DNA of 64,000 nucleotides. It comes from Podarcis raffonei (taxonomy: Eukaryota; Chordata; Lepidosauria; Squamata; Lacertidae). A program made the position numbers and the translations under genes. This document shows, one piece after another, positions 56,925 to 64,000 of this stretch. Within the stretch, counting starts at the first letter, position 1; each line of letters starts with the position of its first letter. The stretch is taken from assembly GCF_027172205.1 (NCBI RefSeq), contig NC_070604.1, positions 1,116,001 through 1,180,000 of the forward strand, given 5' to 3'. The notes under the pieces were generated by a model, which was given only the letters and a program-made list of their open reading frames with translations, searched no databases and was not told the origin of the DNA.

Positions 56925-57226
56925 TGGCATTTGTTGTTTAGTCGTCTTAGTCATGCTCGACACTCCATGACCCTATGAACCAGAGCATGCCTTGGAAACT
57001 CACTTTCTTCTCAAAGTGTCTCCTTTTTTATGTCCATGGAGTTTTCTTGGCAAAATACTGGAGTGGTTTGCCAGTTCCTTCTCCAGGTGGGTCACATTTA
57101 GTCTAAACTCTCGGCTATGACCTGTCCGTCTTGGGTGGCCCTGCACGGCATGGCTCACAGCTTCTTGGGGTTATTCAAGCCCCTTCGCCACAACAAGGCA
57201 GTGATCCATGAAGGGGTTATAGTGGC
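56925..57226 (-). mobile_element. RTE-BovB LINE 3' fragment
   Basis: Reverse orientation: 'tttgttgtttagtcgtctta', 'ccatgaccctatgaaccaga', 'ggagttttcttggcaaaata', 'tactggagtggtttgccagt', 'cttctccaggtgg' and 'caaggcagtgatccatgaag'. These blocks are the 3' part of squamate BovB. Presence of BovB fits the Sauria SINEs in the window, which are thought to borrow its machinery. Confidence 0.75.
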
Positions 57227-57355
57227 ATACATAGCTTTAAATTAATGTTATCTATGTGCATGACTCAAATGGATCTTTTTCTACGGTTCAAATGGTAGAA
57301 ACTAAACTTTTGTCCCCAGTGTCCTATCTAGTTGTGTTTTTGTTTGTCACCACAG

Positions 57356-57507
57356 TGACTGAAGATGCCTCCAGAAATGGTATTCCGTTGGTGACACTGG
57401 GAGACCACCCTTATGCCTGTCCAGAACAAAGCATAGACTTCCACAAACTGGGACCAACCCTGCCTCCAGTGAACTTTGGGAGGCAAGTTCCACACTCAGC
57501 CCTGTGA
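57356..57507 (+). CDS. Unnamed host gene, terminal exon d
   Basis: Acceptor 'gtttgtcaccacag'. G from exon c plus TG gives Val, then TEDASRNGIPLVTLGDHPYA through 'CPEQSIDFHKLGPTLPPVNFG' style sequence to QVPHSAL and TGA at 57505-57507 (49 codons). It carries on the compact aromatic/proline-rich character of exon c. The assembled product from exon a onward is about 189 residues, with no stop and all three junctions in phase. A polyadenylation signal follows 56 bp after the stop. Not recognised by name. Confidence 0.75.
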
Positions 57508-57562
57508 TGGCTGATGATAACAGTGATCATCACATCCCACATTTAAAGTGACACAATTAAGC

Positions 57563-57568
57563 AATAAA
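57563..57568 (+). terminator. Polyadenylation signal AATAAA of the unnamed gene
   Basis: Canonical hexamer 56 bp after the stop codon and just before a Tigger-like MITE (57586). Implies a very short 3' UTR. Confidence 0.6.
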
Positions 57569-57585
57569 TCTCTCTAAACAATATA

Positions 57586-57811
57586 CAGTCGTACCTTGGT
57601 TCTCAAACGCCTTGTGACTCAAACATTTCGGCTCCAGAAGTGAGTGTTCCAGTTTGCTAACGTTCTTTGGAAGCCGAACATCCAACGCAGCTTCCGACTG
57701 AGTGCAGGAAGCTCCTGCAGCCAATCAGCAGCTGCGCTTTGGTTTTTGAACATTTTTAGAAGTCAAACGGACTTCCGGAATGGATTCCATTCGACAACCA
57801 AGGTATGACCG
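57586..57811. mobile_element. Tigger-like MITE, second family
   Basis: Ends cagtcgtaccttggtt and aaccaaggtatgaccg, with TA on both sides (57584-57585, 57812-57813). Interior shares 'cagccaatcagcagctgcg'-type blocks with 54840-55090. Non-autonomous. Confidence 0.85.
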
Positions 57812-57813
57812 TA

Positions 57814-60720
57814 CACACATTAATAAAAAGTGAATCATATACAAAACTACAAATGCAATAAGATACAGCACCTGAGTCCAACATGACTAAAATATTGATC
57901 TCAATAAAATGACATAATTCTAAGACTCCTAATTGTTCCTTGGCTGCTGAATCCCTTCCTGTCCAGCACATGGTGACGCACAGTGTCAGGTGTGCATTTG
58001 CAACCCAAATTGGGACCCATGCCAGCTGTAACTATGGCTGCAGCATGGAGGTTCCCCACCTTGATCTAGACTTTCTTCAAGTCTCTCCCCTTTGTTACTG
58101 CTGCTTCACCATCCTTTTTGTTTAGACAAATATCTGTATCTTCCACCTTGGAAAAGACAGTGCTTCTTTTTCATGCCAACCTTTTATACTCAGCCTACGC
58201 CTCTGAGTGGGCCTCAACTACAGAGCAGGCAAGAGGTCACTGGAGTGCAACCCCACCACATATCATACTTTATGACCTACATCCCTATTAAGGCCCAAGC
58301 TATTGTTTTGAATCCTTTATTTTAGACCCTGTTCAGCATAGCAAAGGTTTCATTTCAAAAATGCATAGCTTAATGTTAGATGCTAATACACAAGTCTTTC
58401 ATAAACTTAAGGTTACAGTGGGAAGAGGATCTTGGAGAGGAAATTACAGCTTGATAATGGAATAAAATATTGCCAGACTGGTCCTGTAAATCTTTGTCTT
58501 CCCAAAGGAGACACACAGATCTGTCTTTACATTGTTTAACGCAGATTTTCTGCCATCAGCATGACAGTTGTCTTATGGGAATTAACTTGTGCCTTTTGTG
58601 TCACTGTTGGCCATCAAAACCCTTTAGGAAGCTAGAGATTTTGCAATAATGACGTTTGATGTGGCTGCTAGGATTTATGCTATTGTTTTGCTATTTTCAA
58701 GAGAGATTTCTAAAAAACAACCTTCAGTCTTTCTAAGTACATATATTGTGAGAAATATTTGATGTCTATGGTGACCTGTATGTGACTTTCTGGAACCAAA
58801 GCAAAAAGCCATAGATTTATATAGAGAAATTTCCAAACTTGTAGAAGCTCAGAGGCAATTTTTACAAGTGAACTCATTTTATTGTCAAGAAAAAACAAAT
58901 CCATATATCTTCTATAGTCTTGAACAAGAAATGTGGGTTCTATTATTGAAAGAACTTGCACCTCATAGCAACTGCATTAGGATTTTGCACATGTAATGCC
59001 AAACCAAATCAAATCAAAATCAATGATGTGTCTGTTCCCTAAGTCCAAATGGCTTTTGTTTTCTTTTTAATAGTTCCAAGTATATAAAGCAGTCAGATAC
59101 GTTTATTCCTCTCCAGCACTTGCCAGGAGTTCCTTGGTATGTATCTAGTATTTCATTTAATACTCTGCCATTGTATGCTTTTATTGTGTTATGCTTTAAA
59201 ACAAACAAAGTAATCCTACCCTTGGAGAACAGGGAAGGATATGCCAATTTCAGTTCTCTCTGTTTCTCATTTTTCATTCAGCGCTTTATGTTAATTTATC
59301 CTAATAAACACAGTTTCATATGCAGTTTCAACTAATATACACATTTTCGCAAGCAATTTCTCCTAATATAATGCATGGGTTGGTTGGAGAATTGCAAAAT
59401 TTGGGTAAGTACAAAATTTGCATAATGACTGAGTTATGGTTCTCATTGGAAAGTGTGAATTCAGTAGATTCACCTTTAAATGCAAACTTTAGCCTCCACC
59501 CCTAGCTAGAGAGCAGCAAGGGAAATTGATATGCCACTGTCCTGGTTCAGACGTTTATCTGTAGAACTAAGTCACAGAGCATCCAGCTTATGCTTTCAGG
59601 GGCTTTTGGTGAAGCACTTAAGAGACACTTGCAACTCTAGTAAATAGATTTTTTAAGAGCTTATTTTAAGCATGACATGAAGAGGTCAAGCCAGCTGTTA
59701 ATCTTGCAATGAAAAACTAAGAAAGTAACTATTTACTTTTTGTGTACTGTATGTGATTCAGTTGGTGATTTATTTATATCTTGAAGTCCAACTAACAAAG
59801 GAAATTAGCAAAAGTATTAAAAGCAAGTATTCAGTATCCTAAAACCAAAAACTAGTGTATTAAAACCTAGTATTCAACAGCCAGATAGAAGGACCAGCAA
59901 TTGCAGTCCCAGTCGCAGTGCCCCCCTGCTCTCATTCCAAGGCGGAGTCTGAGAGTACAGACTCAGGCAGACAACGATCTGGAATTCAAATGGCCACAAC
60001 TTTATCGATTACATGTGTTGGTGGAACCTAGGCTCAGGCATGGGGTATCTTTCAGCAGACGGGGGTGGGGTGTGTGGCAGCAGTTGGAGATGGGTGTCCC
60101 AGAGTGACTTTGGGTGGTGTGTGGCTCCTCATCTGATACACCAGCCATGCAATGAGTTCAGTACCACTTTGCTTCACAACGCCTCAGGCAGGATGCCAGG
60201 ACCCTCTAGGATTCTTCATGCAAGATGAAGGCCTTTCTTGTAGGAAATGATGCACGATGAATTAATGTGTCTGTTTTGCCACAGAAAAAAACAATAGGAA
60301 GCCACACTTGGTAGAGGCACTCTGTGGCATTGTTGTAAAATACTTGTGTTAATCACATACACCTGACAAACTAACAAAACTAACTTTTTGTTAGGCTATT
60401 TTGTTTCATGTGAAATGGCCCGAGGAAACACTTCTCCAATCCTGAAACAGCTGGAATAGAATAGAATAGAATCTGACCTTGGAGTTATGAGGTTTTATAA
60501 ATTTTAGAGTGTAAAAGAGATGAGGGTATATTTCATGGTTCTACTTCCTTCATTTTAGTTTCCAATTCTTTTAGTTTCCATTGTGCAAGCTAGAAAACTG
60601 TAGCTTTACCTCCCTCCTGTGGTGGCTAAAGCCCTTTGCAGCTTATAGCGAGAATATAAAAGGGAGAGCACCCACAAAGAATTAGGCTTGTATAAAGAGG
60701 CTTTTAAAATATATAATCCT
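57814..60720. other. No gene seen
   Basis: Mostly unique-looking AT-rich DNA. The part at 58400-58720 has the even composition of conserved non-coding DNA but cannot be judged without alignment. 59880-60240 holds open frames on + that I could not link to any protein. Confidence 0.4.
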
Positions 60721-60737
60721 TCTTTGCCTAAAACTCC

Positions 60738-60783
60738 CTTTGATTGACTTGAATATGCAATGGATTTCTCCTTTGATTGACAG
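60738..60783 (+). promoter_or_regulatory. Paired CTTTGATTGAC motifs, possible enhancer core
   Basis: The 11-mer ctttgattgac occurs at 60738-60748 and 60771-60781, starts 33 bp apart. The second is followed by ag, giving TGATTGACAG (60774-60783), the composite site known for PBX with MEIS/PREP partners. CTTTGAT also fits the TCF/LEF consensus. The surrounding 200 bp look non-repetitive. Function is inferred. Confidence 0.35.
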
Positions 60784-61214
60784 ATCATGTTGGAGACGAG
60801 CACAAAATGTTAGTGTAAGGTCATTTGCATTTTTGAAACCTTTAACTCTGCTGTGCTGCACAAATGCCTCTTGCACAGGCCTCATGAAATCCTCTCTACA
60901 TTCACTTAGGGTTATATGGATGTGCCTCAAGTGGTTTCAAAATTCATTCCCACTTCCATCTGGTGTTTTCCAATCTGCTGCAGTTTTATTTTTTACAAGT
61001 CTGTCTTCTGTTTTTTTGTCTGATATATGGAGTTTTTAAAAAATGTATATCATAAACTACAATACATGCATATTGCTCAGTCATCAAGAGATACTTGCAA
61101 ATCAATCAGTTTTCCTGTGTGCTCCCTTGCACACTTAATGAATTTCCAAAGAGGTAGCCCTGATAGTCTTTTGCAGCAAAAGCAACAGTTCCCCAGTCCT
61201 TTGAGGTCTGATTG

Positions 61215-61275
61215 CTCAGCCTGGGGTGCTTTGGGAGGAAGTGTGGGATGTAAATGGATAATAATAATAATGACC
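61215..61275 (+). repeat. LINE 3' end scrap with (TAA)n
   Basis: 'cagcctggggtgctttggga' to 'gatgtaaatggataataata', similar in layout to LINE 3' ends elsewhere in the window. Confidence 0.4.
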
Positions 61276-61955
61276 ACCACCCTCCTCTTCCTCCTCCTCC
61301 TCCTATGCTCTTCCTCCGAAAAGACCTTCTCCATACTAATTAAGGCACCCAAAAGCAGAATCCTAACGCTCAGAAGCAAATCCTGCTGAATTCAAGATGA
61401 GTCCAGTTAAGTCATCAGTTCAGACACTAAAATATACCATTGATACAACCTGTGGGCTTGGATACTCATTTTGCAGATTTAGTAAATGTGGAACTCTGGG
61501 GTAGAATAGATGCTGAATAAGTGGCAAGGGTTGTATTTTCACCAGGAGAGACCAATAGGGCCAAGAGCTTCTAGAGGAGTTACTGTGTTTTAGGATGTTG
61601 TGGCTCTCAAAGGGCCTGCCGCTTCTTGGTCTGCCACTCTTTATGGGAGTTACTTGGTATACTAATGATAGTAAATCATTATATGACAGTAATGATAGTA
61701 AACAGTAAACTGTAGATTAACTACAGTTTCTGTGAACACCCAGGTTTCGGGCACAGCAACTATATGGCCTGCAGAAATTCTGCTTGTACTGCTTTGCACT
61801 TGCCTCTGCCATTTGTGAAGCAGCAACTTCAGGCTTGTCCTGACTCACAACGCTGCATCCTTCCTTCATTTTCCTGAATTCCTGTATTCTTGTTTCTATA
61901 AGCTTTTGTTCTACTGTTTCACTAGCTTTGTGTTGTATTTTTGACTTTTGACCTT

Positions 61956-62540
61956 TTACTTTGTATCCTTGCTCAGTCTCTTTATGATATCATCGTGCAT
62001 TGTGGCCAAAGTCATTTTGAAGGAACTGAACCGTTCTTCCTCAGCCTCATTAGGGAATGGCTGTAGCTCAGAAGGAGCCAAGGTTTTCTCTTTCTGCAGT
62101 CTGACTGCTAATGGATCTATTGCCATACTGGATTCCAAGAAAACTGGTGGAACACTAGGACCTAGAGCAGGCTTCTTTTGGGGCATCTGACCAAGTTTAA
62201 TAGCTCCTAGTGATTCTGTCACCATCTCAGCCGAGGGATTAGATCTGCAAATATCAGGTTACTCCCTTTGCTCAGGCTTTGTGGGGATTGAGCACAGCTG
62301 ACTTTCCAGCTGAGAGGAACTGATGACGTAAACATTAAGCAGTGAAGGTTGATCAGTTGTACTGGCAACATTGCCTTTTTTATCAGGGTGGGAGGACTGC
62401 AAATATTCCAGTCATTCTGCTTCTGCTCCCACATAATCCAAATCTGTGGGTAAATCTAATGATGGATAGAACTTACTTTCAAGCAACATTTGCCACTCTT
62501 TGGCATTGACCTTCTCTTTCTTTACTCCTCCTCACTTTTC
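61956..62540 (-). pseudogene. Decayed coding sequence, unidentified
   Basis: One minus-strand frame reads as protein-like text for about 190 codons with about two breaks: 'KEWQMLLESKFYPSLDLPTD', 'LEYLQSSHPDKKGN', 'PQKKPALGPSVPPVF', 'FPNEAEEERFSSF'. Mixed charged composition, no simple repeat. I could not assign it to a LINE, DNA transposon or host family. It may be a processed pseudogene or a piece of an old element. Confidence 0.4.
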
Positions 62541-62780
62541 ACCTATGGAGAATTGGTCAGTTCTGGGCCATCTCCATAGAGTCAGGGCAGCAGCTTCTTT
62601 CGAAGATCCAGATGGTCTGACATCATTTTTCCAGGTGGAAAAAAATTAAGTACCTTCCCTGTTTGGTGGAATACCCTGGGCTCTTGCTCCCCTTGCAGAG
62701 ATCTGAAGCTTCAAACCACATGCAAAAAGCAGCAGGTCTGTAGCTCTTGCCCTTCAGATTGCACCAAAGGCCCGGTATAC

Positions 62781-64000
62781 AGGTCGGAGCTAAACAGTAT
62801 AAATTGAGAGCATTTGCAGATGACTTATTTTTGACACTACAGGAGCCAGAATCTAGTACTAAAAGAGTTTTAGAATTAATTCAAGAATTTGGTCAGGTTG
62901 CAGGGTTCAAATTGAACAAGTTAAAAACTAAGGTTCTTGAGAAAAACTTAACACCGATTGAAAGAGAGAAGTTTCAGAATGAAACAGGACTGACTGTGGT
63001 TAAGAAAGTGAAATACTTGGGGATTAATATGACAGGTAAAAATGGGAATTTGTTTAAAGATAACTATGAAAAATGTTGGATGGAAGTGAAAAAAGATTTA
63101 GAAATTTGGTCAAGTTTGAAGCTTTCCTTGTTGGGTCGAATTGCAGTTATAAAGATGAATGTATTGCCTAGAATGTTGTTTTTGTTTCAAACACTGCAAA
63201 TTTTGGACAAAATGGATTGTTTCAAGAAGTGGCAGAAAGACATTTCTAATTTTGTCTGGCAGGGCAAGAAGCCCAGAATAAAATTCAAGATATTAACTGA
63301 TATAAAGGAAAGGGGTGGATTTGCCCTGCCAGACTTTAAACTTTACTATGAATCAGCAGCATTCTGCTGGTTGAAAGAGTGGCTGCTTCTTGAGAACACA
63401 GACATTTTGGATTTAGAAGGTTTTAATAATGTGTTTGGGTGGCATGCATATTTGTGGTACGACAAGGTTAAAGCACATAAGGCATTTAAAAACCATATTG
63501 TCAGGAAAGCATTGTTTAACGTTTGGATAAGATACAAGGATTTACTAGAAAATAAAACCCCAAGGTGGTTGTCACCAATGGAGGCTAAGGCTCAGAAAAA
63601 ACTTAACATGGAGGCCAAATGGCCAAAATATTGGGAAATTTTGGAGCAAGAAGGGGACAGATTGAAATTGCAGAGTTTTGAGAAATTAAAAGATAAAGTG
63701 CGAGACTGGCTTCATTATTATCAGATAATGGAGGCTTACAATTTGGATAAGAAAGTTGGCTTCCAGGTGGAAAAATCTAAATTGGAAACAGAAATGCTAG
63801 AACCCAAAACTAAGACTTTGTCAAAAATGTATAATTTGCTGTTGAAATGGAATACTCAGGATGAGACGGTTAAATCTGCTATGATTAAATGGGCACAAGA
63901 CGTTGGACATAATATTATGTTTGCTGACTGGGAACAGTTATGGACCACAGGTATGAAGTTTACGGCATGTAATGCCTTAAGAGAGAATATTATGAAAATG
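62781..64000 (+). mobile_element. L1 with open ORF2, running off the right edge
   Basis: 5'-truncated L1 beginning near 62781. From there to the window end one frame is open for about 400 codons: YKLRAFADDLFL (the RT catalytic FADD, where the L1 at 46294 has YADD), 'VKKVKYLGINMTG', 'SLLGRIAVIKMNVLPRML' and 'KWAQDVGHNIMFADWEQLW'. It corresponds to ORF2 residues about 682-1085 and is the same subfamily as 39940-42611. The C-terminus and poly(A) should lie within about 0.8 kb beyond the window. Confidence 0.9.

Overview
The window is nuclear DNA from a squamate reptile, most likely a lizard. Three things support this: tRNA-derived SINEs of the Sauria type with an (ACCTTT)n tail, an RTE-BovB LINE fragment (the presumed partner of those SINEs), and young CR1, L1, hAT and Tigger-like repeats side by side. 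I see no bacterial or viral genome organisation, no rRNA or stand-alone tRNA gene and no CRISPR array.

Host genes. The left third holds EVA1A (TMEM166/FAM176A), + strand. A CpG-rich block at 200-1060 is its likely promoter, or that of a divergent neighbour. The coding exons are 14380-14446 and 19226-19590. They join in phase to give 143 residues with one membrane segment and the conserved C-terminus. The right third holds a second + strand host gene that I cannot name. It is assembled from four phase-compatible exons (51505-51637, 51731-51855, 55313-55474, 57356-57507), has a polyadenylation signal at 57563, and its possible first exon lies in a CpG-rich patch near 43817. Its short exons are easy to miss among the repeats.

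Repeats. Between 23.4 and 34.8 kb there is a four-deep nest. A 5'-truncated L1 was hit by a Tigger-like MITE, which was hit by a Ty3/Gypsy chromovirus-type LTR element (5-bp target duplication TCCGG), whose pol region was then hit by a full-length CR1 (5-bp duplication GTCTC). Both CR1 ORFs are open with catalytic motifs present. An L1 with an uninterrupted 1248-codon ORF2 lies at 45999-50040 between 15-bp target duplications. A twin-primed (5'-inverted) L1 lies at about 39940-42611. Another L1 ORF2 is open off the right edge. Seven hAT- or Tigger-type MITEs have readable target duplications, and one sits 34 bp from the EVA1A 5' splice site.

Coordinates of repeat edges are read by eye. Those with target-site duplications should be within a few bases; the others are approximate. 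Long stretches (5.8-9.0, 9.3-12.9, 15.4-17.7, 21.9-23.4, 57.8-60.7 kb) show no gene I can support.
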